Source: Aquitalea sp. LB_tupeE (GTDB taxonomy: Bacteria > Pseudomonadota > Gammaproteobacteria > Burkholderiales > Chromobacteriaceae). Taken from it: 64,000 bases of DNA. Location: contig NZ_JACAXB010000030.1 in assembly GCF_013391415.1 (NCBI RefSeq), positions 151,473 through 215,472 on the forward strand. Reading direction: 5' to 3'. The translations under genes and the position numbers were made by a program. The notes under the pieces were generated by a model that worked only from the letters and a program-made list of their open reading frames with translations, searched no databases and had not been told where the DNA came from. Positions within the stretch are counted from its first letter, which is position 1; the number at the start of each line of letters is the position of its first letter. This document shows positions 56,368 to 64,000 of this stretch, in pieces.

Positions 56368-57561
56368 TCAGACAGACAAGCCCGCCAGCTGGGCGGTGTC
56401 CAGGGCAATCATCAGTTCTTCATCGGTGTTGATAACCAGGGCAGGCACGGAGTCGGCAGTGGTGATGCGGCCAGCCTTGCCGCGAATGCATTGTTCATTG
56501 GCTGCTTCATCCAGCTGCAAGCCCAGGAAGCCCAGCTGTTTGATGACACGGGCGCGCAGGTAGGACGAATTTTCGCCAATGCCGCCGGTAAACAGTACGC
56601 CGTCCAGACGGCCCAGTGCCACAGTGAGGGCGGCAATGTGCTTGGCCAGGCGGTAGCTGAAAATATCCAGTGCCAGGATGGCTTCGGGCTTGCCAGCCAT
56701 GGCGGCGTCTTCCAGCTCGCGGCAGTCGCTGGATTGTTCGGACAAGCCCAGCAGGCCGGACTTCTTGTTCAGTAGGTCGGTCACGCCATTTACATCCAGG
56801 CCCAGTTCGGAGGCCAGGTAGCCAAAGATGCCCGGGTCGATGTCGCCGGAACGGGTGCCCATCACCAGGCCTTCCAGCGGCGTCAGGCCCATGGTGGTGT
56901 CCACGCTCTTGCCGCCCTTGATGGCCGCAGCGGATGCACCATTGCCCAGGTGGGCGCAGACAAAGGCGGTGTCTTCCAGCGGCTTGTTCAGCAGACGTGC
57001 CGCTTCGCCTGTGACAAAGCGGTAGCTGGTGCCGTGGAAGCCATAGCGGCGCACGCCATGCTCGCGGTACAGCTGCATGGGAACGGCATACAGATAGGCC
57101 TGTTCCGGCATGCTTTGATGGAAAGCAGTGTCAAATACGGCAACCTGCGGCAGGCCAGGGAATTGCTGCATGGCGGTGCGAATGCCCAGCAAGTGAGCCG
57201 GGTTGTGCAGCGGGGCCAGTTTGGCGCATTTCTCGATTTCGGCGATCACGGTGTCGTCGATGACTGCGGAGGCCTTGAAGTGCTCACCACCATGTACCAC
57301 GCGGTGGCCAACGGCCTTCACGCTGTCCAGCAAATCCAGCGCGCGCAGGCGCGCAATGATGGCGTGCATGGCAGCAGCATGGTTAGCTTCGCTCAAGGCC
57401 TGGCTATCTTTCTGGCCAGCGTGCTTGAAGCTGATCTGGCCTTGCTCCAGGCCCAGTTTTTCAGCCAGGCCGGTCAGGATGGCTTGGTGAGAGGCGGTGT
57501 CGATCAGGGCAAATTTCAGCGAGGAACTGCCGCAGTTGATAACGAGAATGCTAGATTTCAT
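56368..57561 (-). CDS. ackA: acetate kinase
   Basis: Makes ATP and acetate from acetyl phosphate (397 aa). The ASKHA-fold signature VINCGSSSLKF is at 6-16, the second signature GYGFHGTSY-type RRYGFHGTSYRFV is near 170, and the phosphate-loop histidines and arginine are in VGHRVVHGGEHF. The ATG at 57561 is preferred; a TTG eight codons earlier is unlikely. No good Shine-Dalgarno precedes either. First gene of ackA-pta. Confidence 0.95.
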   Translation of the reverse strand: MKSSILVINCGSSSLKFALIDTASHQAILTGLAEKLGLEQGQISFKHAGQKDSQALSEANHAAAMHAIIARLRALDLLDSVKAVGHRVVHGGEHFKASAVIDDTVIAEIEKCAKLAPLHNPAHLLGIRTAMQQFPGLPQVAVFDTAFHQSMPEQAYLYAVPMQLYREHGVRRYGFHGTSYRFVTGEAARLLNKPLEDTAFVCAHLGNGASAAAIKGGKSVDTTMGLTPLEGLVMGTRSGDIDPGIFGYLASELGLDVNGVTDLLNKKSGLLGLSEQSSDCRELEDAAMAGKPEAILALDIFSYRLAKHIAALTVALGRLDGVLFTGGIGENSSYLRARVIKQLGFLGLQLDEAANEQCIRGKAGRITTADSVPALVINTDEELMIALDTAQLAGLSV

Positions 57562-58229
57562 AGGCACTGGGGTCGTAAATGACAAAAAAAGGGGTCCGTG
57601 GGGAAAATCACTGCATCAATCTGGTGGATCGGCCATATTAAAGGTTATGACTGTGTCGGCCTGATGACTGATTGCGCAGTTGACGGGCTCCTCTTGATTT
57701 TCCTTTGGTCGGCATGAACCGGGCGGCGATTATCCGGTGCGCCCTGGCGCTCGGCAATAAGGGATTTACCTTGCTGTCGCGCCTTGCTGCAACATGATCT
57801 GGCCTGTCAAACCGGTACTGATTTCAGCCTCGGTCTGCTGGCTGCGGGTGTTGGTAAAAGCATCGAATGGCACCTGCTGTCACGTTTCAGCTTGGTCCTG
57901 GCACTTAGGCCGGTTCAACCGTGCGGCGAGTATAGCATACCCATCATCACGTGCTGATGTTGCTTTGCACAATTTGAGCTAAAGCAATGATTTACAACAT
58001 GGCTGTCGGGGTAAAAGTGCCAACGCTTGTGAAAATGCCGAATATTTTGTCGATGTGGCCTTTCTTCCTGCTAAAAATAGCTTGCCCCCCCCCTTCGTGG
58101 CGGGGCATAATCCCGGCCTCGAAAAGCAGGGGCTTTGCCTTTGTTTTCATTATTGTTTTGATGGTTCCGTAAACTCGTTTAGCGAGATTCGGCTGGTCTT
58201 ATATCTTCTTCCACGGAGGTGTGGGAATA
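57562..58229. other. 668-bp divergent intergenic region between ackA and the Rieske gene
   Basis: No supported gene. It must hold the leftward ackA promoter and the rightward promoter of the Rieske gene, for which a candidate with a nine-C tract is described separately. Short open frames here (57794-57982, 57987-58172) have no ribosome site or family resemblance. Confidence 0.6.
58082..58111 (+). promoter_or_regulatory. candidate promoter with a poly-C(9) tract
   Basis: TTGCCC (58082-58087), an 18-bp spacer, and CATAAT (58106-58111), about 118 bp before the Rieske gene ATG. Nine C in a row (58085-58093) run from the -35 hexamer into the spacer, so a change in tract length would change promoter spacing. 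Confidence 0.4.
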
Positions 58230-59339
58230 ATGTCTGATCTGGCTTCTTCGCAGATGCTGCAAGCATCTGCTGCTCAGCTGCCTATCTATACCTACTTTGA
58301 CCCGGCTCATTACGAGCTGGAGCAAAAACAACTGTTTGCCACTGCTCCGCAGTACTACGGCCACGCGCTGATGGTGCCCAATGAGGGCGACTATCACACG
58401 CTGGAATGGCTGGGCCACGGCAAGATGCTCAAGAATGTGGGCGGTGAAATCAAGCTGATTTCCAACGTCTGCCGCCATCGTCAGGCACTGATTTATCAGG
58501 GTCGCGGCAATGGCAACCACATGGTGTGCAATCTGCATGGCTGGACTTACGACGCCGAAGGCAAGCTGCTGGGCGCGCCGCATTTCCCGCAAACGCCTTG
58601 CTTGAACCTGAATCAGACGCAACTGACCAACTGGAACGGTTTGCTGTTTGATGCCGGTCGCGATATCGCGGCCGATCTGGCGCAGCTTGGTGTGGCCAAG
58701 CACCTGGATTTCTCCGAGTTTGCCTTCCATTCGACGCATACCACCGAGTATGACTTCAACTGGAAGACGTTCATCGAAGTCTATTCCGAGGACTACCACG
58801 TCGATCCCTTCCATCCGGGTCTGGGCAATTTTGTCGATTGCGCAGAACTCAAGTGGGAGTGGGGTGCGCAATATCACGTGCAGACCGTGGGGGTGAAAAA
58901 CCAACTGGCCCGTTCCGGCTCTCGCGTCTATGGCAAGTGGCATGAAGAAGTTCGCCGCCGCTTTGTCGACCGTCAGCCCGAGTTCGGTGCCATCTGGCTC
59001 ACCTACTACCCCAACATCATGGTGGAGTGGTATCCGCATGTGCTGGTGGTCAGCGTGGTGATTCCGCGTGGCCCGGAAAAGTGCACTGTCATCACCGAGT
59101 TCTACTACCCGGAAGAGGTGGTGTACTTCGAACCGGAATTCGTCGAGGCAGAGCAGGCCGCCTACTTCGAAACTGCCAAGGAAGACGACGAAATCTGCTA
59201 TCGCATGCACCAGGGCCGTCGTGCGCTGTGGCTGCGTGGCGAGAGCGAAGTGGGGCCGTATCAATACCCCACCGAGGAAGGCATGCAACACTTCCACGAG
59301 TTCTATCGTCGCCTGATGGGCGATGCCATGACTGGCTAA
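58230..59339 (+). CDS. Rieske non-heme iron oxygenase, alpha-subunit family
   Basis: A 369-aa aromatic-ring-hydroxylating-dioxygenase-like protein. The Rieske [2Fe-2S] ligands are C81-R-H83 and C100-N-L-H103. The mononuclear iron site is indicated by DFNWKTFIEVYSEDYHVDPFHPG (175-197), with H190 and H195. The ATG at 58230 has GGAGGT at ideal spacing; a GTG nine bases upstream overlaps that ribosome site. No beta subunit, ferredoxin or reductase gene is adjacent, so it works with partners encoded elsewhere or is a single-component-type oxygenase such as those acting on quaternary amines. Substrate unknown. Confidence 0.85.
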   Translation: MSDLASSQMLQASAAQLPIYTYFDPAHYELEQKQLFATAPQYYGHALMVPNEGDYHTLEWLGHGKMLKNVGGEIKLISNVCRHRQALIYQGRGNGNHMVCNLHGWTYDAEGKLLGAPHFPQTPCLNLNQTQLTNWNGLLFDAGRDIAADLAQLGVAKHLDFSEFAFHSTHTTEYDFNWKTFIEVYSEDYHVDPFHPGLGNFVDCAELKWEWGAQYHVQTVGVKNQLARSGSRVYGKWHEEVRRRFVDRQPEFGAIWLTYYPNIMVEWYPHVLVVSVVIPRGPEKCTVITEFYYPEEVVYFEPEFVEAEQAAYFETAKEDDEICYRMHQGRRALWLRGESEVGPYQYPTEEGMQHFHEFYRRLMGDAMTG

Positions 59340-59364
59340 GCCGGATGTTTCAGTGCAGAATGGC

Positions 59365-59390
59365 AAAGGCGCGGGTTTCCGCGCCTTTTT
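59365..59390 (+). terminator. terminator of the Rieske gene
   Basis: Stem AAAGGCGCGG/CCGCGCCTTT (59365-59374, 59379-59388) with a GTTT loop and a T-run. Confidence 0.92.
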
Positions 59391-59400
59391 CTTTGTCTTG

Positions 59401-59934
59401 ATGACAATGCACTGGCAAAAACATTTACTCATTCTTAGCCTTGGCCTGTTGAGCGCTCAGGCGCTGGCCAGCGGTTATACCGATCCGGCCAGCAAGATTA
59501 ACTTCGCCTTGCCGCCCGGCTGGAAAGTCCGCAGCGTGGTGCAGGAGGGCGTGCGCGTCATCAAGGTGATTCCGCCCAAGGCCGACCAGCGCGAGCGCGC
59601 TGCCATTGAAGTCACCCTGCAAGAATACAAGGCTACCCGCGCGGACAGTCCGGAACGTCTGCAGCGTCGTTACCGGCAGGCCGATGGTGATCGCGAGGCT
59701 GCCGTCTATGCGCGGCTCAATGCCCATACCGGGCGGCTGGTAACCGAATATCGTGAGGGTCGCTTCGTTTCCGGGCGTTTGTGGATCGTGCGGCACAATC
59801 TGCATGTTTTTCTGCCTACGCCGGGCAAGCACCTCTTGGAGGCGCGTTGCGCGGCCAATGCTTCTGAATTCAAGACCTACCGTCATCAGATGGAGTTGAT
59901 CTGCCTTTCCGCCAACAGTACCCGCAAGCCATGA
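59401..59934 (+). CDS. small exported hypothetical protein
   Basis: A 177-aa protein with a clear Sec signal peptide (HWQKHLLILSLGLLSAQALA, cut near residue 24). The mature part is basic and beta-rich, with INFALPPGWKVRSVVQEG and VRVIKVIPPKADQRE. I do not recognise a family. The start is uncertain: ATG at 59401 or 59407, both without a Shine-Dalgarno and only 11-17 bp after the Rieske terminator. Translation may be leaderless or start from another site. A probable periplasmic protein of unknown role. Confidence 0.6.
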   Translation: MTMHWQKHLLILSLGLLSAQALASGYTDPASKINFALPPGWKVRSVVQEGVRVIKVIPPKADQRERAAIEVTLQEYKATRADSPERLQRRYRQADGDREAAVYARLNAHTGRLVTEYREGRFVSGRLWIVRHNLHVFLPTPGKHLLEARCAANASEFKTYRHQMELICLSANSTRKP

Positions 59935-59968
59935 TTTCTGTGCCTCATCTTCCGTATCGGACCCAGCC

Positions 59969-60838
59969 GTGAGCGCGGCGCTGATCCTGCGTTTGCGTCG
60001 CGGGGAGCTGGGCGCGGGCTGGATGGTGGTGGCTGCCGCTTTTTTTGCCTGGATGGGTGTATTCGTCAAGGCGGGCGCACAGCATTTCAACTCCATCGAG
60101 CTGCTGTTCTGGCGCACGCTGATTGGCACCGTCATTCTGGGTATCGGCATTCGCTGGCGCGGCTTGTCCTTGTCTACGCCGCACTGGCTGGGCCACATCA
60201 AGCGCAGCTTTGTCGGCTATCTGTCCATGTCTGCGCTGTTTTATGCGCTGACACACTTGTCGCTTTCTACTGCGGTGACGCTTAACTACACCTCCTCGCT
60301 GTTTTTCTCGCTGATTTGCGTGGTCAAGCTCAAGGACAAGCTGTCACGGGCCGCTGCTTTGGCGCTGGGTTTAGGCTTTATGGGCATCGTCCTGCTGCTG
60401 CGGCCTACTTTCAGTTCGGATCAATGGCTGGCCGGGGTGGTGGGCCTGCTGTCTGGCGTTTCGGCCGGCTTTGCGGTGTTCCAGGTGCGGGAGCTGGGGC
60501 AGATGGGCGAGCCTTCCTGGCGGGTGGTATTCTGGTTTTTTGCCATCGCCAGCCTGTTCGGGGCGATATGGCTGCTGCTTGGGCCCGGTTTTTCGCCAGT
60601 GCACGCCGGAAATATATCTGCCTTGCTGGGTGTGGGGGTCTGCGGCATGCTGGGACAACTGGCCATGACCATGGCTTACAAGGAAGGCCGTAAATACCTG
60701 GTGGCCAGTTTTGCCTACCTCACCGTGGTGTTCTCGGCCTTGCTGGGTGTCTGGCTATGGGGCGATGCGCTCGGGCCGGATGCCTTGTTGGGCATGGGCT
60801 TGATCGTCGGCGCAGGCATGTTGGCCGCATTGCGCTGA
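59969..60838 (+). CDS. EamA/DMT-superfamily transporter
   Basis: A 289-aa inner-membrane protein with about ten hydrophobic helices in two repeated halves (about 18-140 and 150-288), the EamA (RhaT/YdcZ-like) arrangement of drug/metabolite transporters. The first repeat has FFAWMGVFVKAGAQH and FWRTLIGTVIL, typical for this family. The GTG at 59969 is the only start that keeps the first helix whole; the ribosome site is weak. Substrate cannot be predicted; amino acids or metabolites are common in the family. Confidence 0.85.
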   Translation: MSAALILRLRRGELGAGWMVVAAAFFAWMGVFVKAGAQHFNSIELLFWRTLIGTVILGIGIRWRGLSLSTPHWLGHIKRSFVGYLSMSALFYALTHLSLSTAVTLNYTSSLFFSLICVVKLKDKLSRAAALALGLGFMGIVLLLRPTFSSDQWLAGVVGLLSGVSAGFAVFQVRELGQMGEPSWRVVFWFFAIASLFGAIWLLLGPGFSPVHAGNISALLGVGVCGMLGQLAMTMAYKEGRKYLVASFAYLTVVFSALLGVWLWGDALGPDALLGMGLIVGAGMLAALR

Positions 60839-60983
60839 ATCATGCCAAAAACATGCCACACCTTGACGGTTGTCAGCAGAAACTTCCCCGCGGCGCACTA
60901 GAATGCAATCATGATCACGCAATTGAAGCTGGCGTGGTTTCATCAACAATAACAGGCAAGACTCACACTTTAGGAGATGCAGC

Positions 60984-61340
60984 ATGATTTCTATCCGCGA
61001 ACAGGATTATGGTCTGGATGTGGCGCTGTTCAATGAATTCTCGCTGGCAGATTTCAAGCTGTTTGAAGATGCGCTGGTCAAGCGTGTTGCCGAACAAGGC
61101 AAGCCGGACGTGCTGCTGGATCTGACCGAGCTGGTGGATTTCACCCTGGATATGGCGGTGGAAGAGGTCAAGTTTGTGCGTGCGCATGAGCAGGACTTCG
61201 GCCGTATCGCGCTGGTGGTGAGCGATGTGTGGATCAAGCTGGCCGCGCATATTGCGGGCCTGCTGTCACACAACCATCTGGAGTACTTTGACACGGTGGA
61301 AGAGGCGCAAGCCTGGCTGGCCCGGCCGGTTGCTGCTTGA
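60984..61340 (+). CDS. SpoIIAA-like (STAS-fold) protein
   Basis: A 118-aa protein with the pattern of the SpoIIAA-like family (PF11964 type): alternating strands and helices, with DVLLDLTELVDFTLD, FGRIALVVSDVWIKLAAHIAG and a tail EYFDTVEEAQAWL. The last pattern (D..EEAxxWL) is characteristic of these STAS-fold proteins. They bind hydrophobic ligands or act in unknown regulation. The ATG has AGGAG upstream. It is monocistronic, between EamA and tex genes. Confidence 0.8.
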   Translation: MISIREQDYGLDVALFNEFSLADFKLFEDALVKRVAEQGKPDVLLDLTELVDFTLDMAVEEVKFVRAHEQDFGRIALVVSDVWIKLAAHIAGLLSHNHLEYFDTVEEAQAWLARPVAA

Positions 61341-61366
61341 TTTTGCACTCAATGGCGGTACAGTAG

Positions 61367-61399
61367 CGGTTTTTGTTCAGCGCGAAAGAATAAAAACCG
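61367..61399 (+). promoter_or_regulatory. inverted repeat enclosing the tex ribosome site
   Basis: CGGTTTTT (61367-61374) pairs with AAAAACCG (61392-61399), the last base before the tex ATG, with a 17-nt loop that contains the GAAAGAA ribosome-site-like stretch. It could modulate tex translation. Confidence 0.35.
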
Positions 61400-63715
61400 A
61401 TGTTGAAAAGCATTGCCAGCCGTCTTGCTACTGAATTGGCCGTTCGCGAAAACCAGGTGGCGGCCACCATCGAACTGATCGACGGTGGTGCCACCGTTCC
61501 CTTCATTGCCCGCTACCGCAAGGAAGTGACCGGCGGGCTGGATGACACCCAATTACGTACCCTGGCCGAGCGGCTGGTGTACCTGCGAGAACTGGACGAG
61601 CGCCGCGACAGCATCCTCGCCAGTATCCGCGAGCAGGACAAACTCACCCCCGAGCTGACTGCCGCGCTTTACGCTGCCGACAACAAGACGGCACTCGAAG
61701 ACCTTTACCTTCCTTACAAGCCCAAACGCCGCACCAAGGCACAAATCGCCCGCGAAGCCGGTTTGCAGCCGCTGGCGGACAGCCTGCTGGCCGACCCGAC
61801 ACAACAACCCGAAGCATTGGCCGCGCTTTATCTCAATGCCGAGGCTGGCGTAGCCGATACCAAGGCTGCACTCGATGGTGCGCGTGCCATCCTGATCGAA
61901 CAGTTTGCTGAAGATGCCGAACTGTTGGGCCGTCTGCGTGAAAAGCTGTGGAACGAAGGCGAGCTGGCTGCCAGTGTGGTGGCAGGCAAGGAGCAGGAGG
62001 GGGCCAAGTTTGCCGACTACTTCGACCATCGCGAAGCCATACGTTCGACTCCATCGCATCGCGCGCTGGCTTTGTTGCGCGGTCGCAATGAAGGCGTACT
62101 TAACCTGGCATTGAAATATCAGCCGGATGAAACCCCGATTACCGAGCGTTCGGCTTACGAATTGATGATTGCCCAGCGCTTTGGCGTGCAAGACAAGGGC
62201 CGCGCGGCGGATAAGTGGCTGCTGGATGGTGTGCGCCTGTGCTGGCGTGCCAAGATCTTCCTGTCTCTGGAGCTGGAATTGATGGGCAAGCTGAAAGAGG
62301 CTGCCGATAGCGAAGCCATCAAGGTGTTTGCCGATAATCTGCACGATTTGCTGCTGGCTGCACCTGCCGGCCAGCGCGCCACCCTGGGCCTGGACCCCGG
62401 TTTGCGTACCGGCGTGAAAGTAGCCGTGGTGGATGGTACCGGCAAGGTGCTCGACACCACTGCCATTTATCCGCACGAACCGCGCCGCGAATGGGACAAG
62501 TCCATCGCCATTCTGGGGGCGCTGTGTACCCGTCACAATGTCGACCTGATTTCCATTGGCAATGGCACGGCCAGCCGGGAAACCGATAAGCTGGCGCAAG
62601 ACCTGATCAAGGCTTATCCGCAATTGGGCATGACCAAGATCGTGGTGTCCGAAGCGGGTGCGTCGGTGTATTCGGCTTCCGAGCTGGCAGCCAAGGAATT
62701 TCCCGATATGGACGTCAGCTTGCGTGGTGCGGTCTCCATTGCCCGCCGCCTGCAAGACCCACTGGCCGAACTGGTGAAAATCGACCCGAAATCCATCGGC
62801 GTTGGTCAGTATCAGCACGACGTTAACCAAAGTCAGTTGGCACGTGCACTGGACGCGGTAGTGGAAGATTGCGTGAATGCCGTGGGTGTAGACGTGAATA
62901 CCGCCTCTGTCCCGTTGCTGACCCGCATTTCCGGCCTGAATGCTACCTTGGCCGCCAATATCGTGGCCTATCGCGACCAGAACGGCGCGTTCAAGAACCG
63001 CAAGCAACTGTTGAAAGTGCCGCGCCTGGGCGACAAGACATTCGAACAGGCGGCCGGCTTCCTGCGCATCAGTGGTGGTGACAATCCGCTGGATGCCTCG
63101 TCGGTCCACCCGGAAGCCTACCCGGTGGTGGAAAAAATCGTTGCCAAGCTGGGGCGAGAAGTCAAATCACTGTTGGGTGATTCGGTGACGCTCAAGTCAG
63201 TCAGGGCGACTGACTACACTGACGAGCGCTTCGGTCTGCCCACCGTGATGGACATCCTGAAAGAGCTGGACAAGCCGGGTCGAGACCCGCGGCCGGAGTT
63301 CAAGACTGCCACTTTCCAGGACGGTGTCGAGGACATCAAGCATTTGCAGCCCGGTATGGTGCTGGAAGGTGTGGTCACCAATGTGGCCAACTTTGGTGCT
63401 TTTGTGGATATCGGTGTGCATCAGGATGGGCTAGTCCATATCTCCGCACTGTCCAGCAAATTCATCGATGACCCGCGCAAGGTGGTCAAGGCTGGTGATG
63501 TGGTCAAGGTAAAGGTGCTGGAAGTCGATGTGGCGCGCAAACGTATTGCCCTTACCATGCGACTGAGTGACGAAGTGGGCACGGCTAATCGTGGAACCAG
63601 GCCAGAAGCTGGGCGTGGCAACGATCAGCGTAACCGCCAGCCTCAAGGGCGGTCGCAGCCTCCGGCGGGTGAGTCAGCCATGGCCGCTGCGTTTGCCAAG
63701 CTCAAGCAACGTTGA
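61400..63715 (+). CDS. tex: RNA-binding transcription accessory protein Tex
   Basis: A 771-aa conserved nucleic-acid-binding protein linked to transcription and stress or virulence gene expression. The Tex N-terminal domain starts [19 protein letters not shown]; a YqgF/RNase H-like domain (about 325-450) has [17 protein letters not shown]; helix-hairpin-helix motifs follow (about 490-560, [19 protein letters not shown]); and an S1 RNA-binding domain lies at about 652-722 ([20 protein letters not shown]). The C-terminal tail is Gln/Arg-rich and flexible. Full length, intact. Confidence 0.95.
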   Translation: MLKSIASRLATELAVRENQVAATIELIDGGATVPFIARYRKEVTGGLDDTQLRTLAERLVYLRELDERRDSILASIREQDKLTPELTAALYAADNKTALEDLYLPYKPKRRTKAQIAREAGLQPLADSLLADPTQQPEALAALYLNAEAGVADTKAALDGARAILIEQFAEDAELLGRLREKLWNEGELAASVVAGKEQEGAKFADYFDHREAIRSTPSHRALALLRGRNEGVLNLALKYQPDETPITERSAYELMIAQRFGVQDKGRAADKWLLDGVRLCWRAKIFLSLELELMGKLKEAADSEAIKVFADNLHDLLLAAPAGQRATLGLDPGLRTGVKVAVVDGTGKVLDTTAIYPHEPRREWDKSIAILGALCTRHNVDLISIGNGTASRETDKLAQDLIKAYPQLGMTKIVVSEAGASVYSASELAAKEFPDMDVSLRGAVSIARRLQDPLAELVKIDPKSIGVGQYQHDVNQSQLARALDAVVEDCVNAVGVDVNTASVPLLTRISGLNATLAANIVAYRDQNGAFKNRKQLLKVPRLGDKTFEQAAGFLRISGGDNPLDASSVHPEAYPVVEKIVAKLGREVKSLLGDSVTLKSVRATDYTDERFGLPTVMDILKELDKPGRDPRPEFKTATFQDGVEDIKHLQPGMVLEGVVTNVANFGAFVDIGVHQDGLVHISALSSKFIDDPRKVVKAGDVVKVKVLEVDVARKRIALTMRLSDEVGTANRGTRPEAGRGNDQRNRQPQGRSQPPAGESAMAAAFAKLKQR

Positions 63716-63754
63716 GCAGTCTTCCTGCCTATATATGTAATCGAAGCAATCAAG

Positions 63755-63778
63755 AGCCCGGCGGTAACCGGGCTTTTT
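63755..63778 (+). terminator. terminator of tex
   Basis: Stem AGCCCGG/CCGGGCT (63755-63761, 63768-63774) followed by TTTT. Confidence 0.88.
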
Positions 63779-64000
63779 GCTGTCTGCGTCTGTGCCGAAG
63801 CCAGCTTTTGCGTGAGTTTTACCCTTTGTTTTGGTGGTGGCGTAGGGGGTGGCTGGGTGTGAACTGCGCACTTGCAGTAAAACAGTCATAAAACCCTCAT
63901 TGCATAAGCCTTTTTCTCTCAGTCACTTAGCGTAATGGCGGCCAGAATTTCGGCAGGATGTGAAGATTTTCTCGCGCAAAGTGTTGACGAGGGTGGGGTG
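63779..64000. other. non-coding right end of the window
   Basis: No gene in the last 220 bases. Low-complexity GT-rich sequence (63830-63860) is followed by an AT-richer segment, and TTGACG (63984-63989) stands 11 bases before the window edge as a possible -35 box of a gene or RNA operon to the right. Confidence 0.45.

Noticed and set aside
57794..58172. Two short plus-strand open frames between ackA and the Rieske gene
   Set aside because: No ribosome sites or conserved features; they lie in a promoter region.
61553..63109. A 518-codon minus-strand open frame opposite tex
   Set aside because: Antisense shadow of a complete Tex gene, no family features.
1..64000. CRISPR arrays, insertion sequences, phage genes, tRNA or rRNA genes
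   Set aside because: I looked for regularly spaced repeats, transposase or integrase motifs, and tRNA/rRNA landmarks and saw none that could be supported.

Overview
The window looks like ordinary chromosome from a GC-rich betaproteobacterium of the order Neisseriales, most likely Chromobacteriaceae (Aquitalea, Chromobacterium or Vogesella type). I infer this from the gene complement and protein character: a prpB-prpC-acnD-prpF methylcitrate operon, an rpoE-rseA-rseB-degP cluster running into lepA-lepB-rnc-era-recO-pdxJ-acpS-nagZ, and many chemotaxis receptors. No phage, plasmid backbone, IS element, CRISPR array, rRNA or tRNA gene was recognised. About 60 protein genes are supported.

Layout. 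1-0.5 kb: start of a chemotaxis receptor (minus strand, cut by the window edge) and a doubtful small ORF. 0.65-4.2 kb: tauABCD taurine uptake and desulfonation. 4.3-7.5 kb: RNA helicase dbpA and a receptor whose periplasmic domain carries a c-type heme motif. 7.7-17 kb: single genes and pairs: a flavoprotein, a 70-aa KorA/TrfB-like DNA-binding protein behind a palindrome-rich leader, a LysR regulator divergent from a PLP amino-acid decarboxylase and a basic-amino-acid binding protein, a DUF5610-like protein, an FMN reductase, psd and a membrane diguanylate cyclase. 17.1-23.5 kb: the propionate (2-methylcitrate) operon, read leftwards. 23.6-27.5 kb: the sigma-E envelope stress locus, with a good sigma-E-type promoter in front of rpoE. 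27.5-35.7 kb: a long, tightly packed housekeeping operon for translation, secretion, RNA processing, recombination and cofactors. 35.7-43.8 kb: two tandem HD-GYP-like proteins that have both lost the HD metal dyad, hrpA and another receptor.

44.5-49.4 kb: a catabolic module (mandelate-racemase-family enzyme, MFS importer, LysR regulator, zinc alcohol dehydrogenase) flanked by two long gene-poor stretches. A shared sequence motif lies next to the LysR gene and upstream of the dehydrogenase. 50.2-54.2 kb: sugar-nucleotide genes for exopolysaccharide or LPS (ugd, a nucleotidyltransferase, manC/cpsB). 54.3-57.6 kb: ackA-pta. 58.2-61.3 kb: a Rieske oxygenase preceded by a nine-C tract inside its candidate promoter, a small exported protein, an EamA transporter and a SpoIIAA-like protein. 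61.4-63.7 kb: tex. The last 220 bases are non-coding and end with a strong -35-like hexamer.

No wholly new multi-gene system stands out. The observations most worth a second look are the poly-C promoter, the roughly 150-bp imperfect palindrome between acnD and prpF, the tandem HD-less HD-GYP pair, the heme-motif receptor, and the repeated motif in the catabolic module. Start codons were re-chosen from ribosome binding sites, terminators and family lengths, so several differ from the longest open frame.
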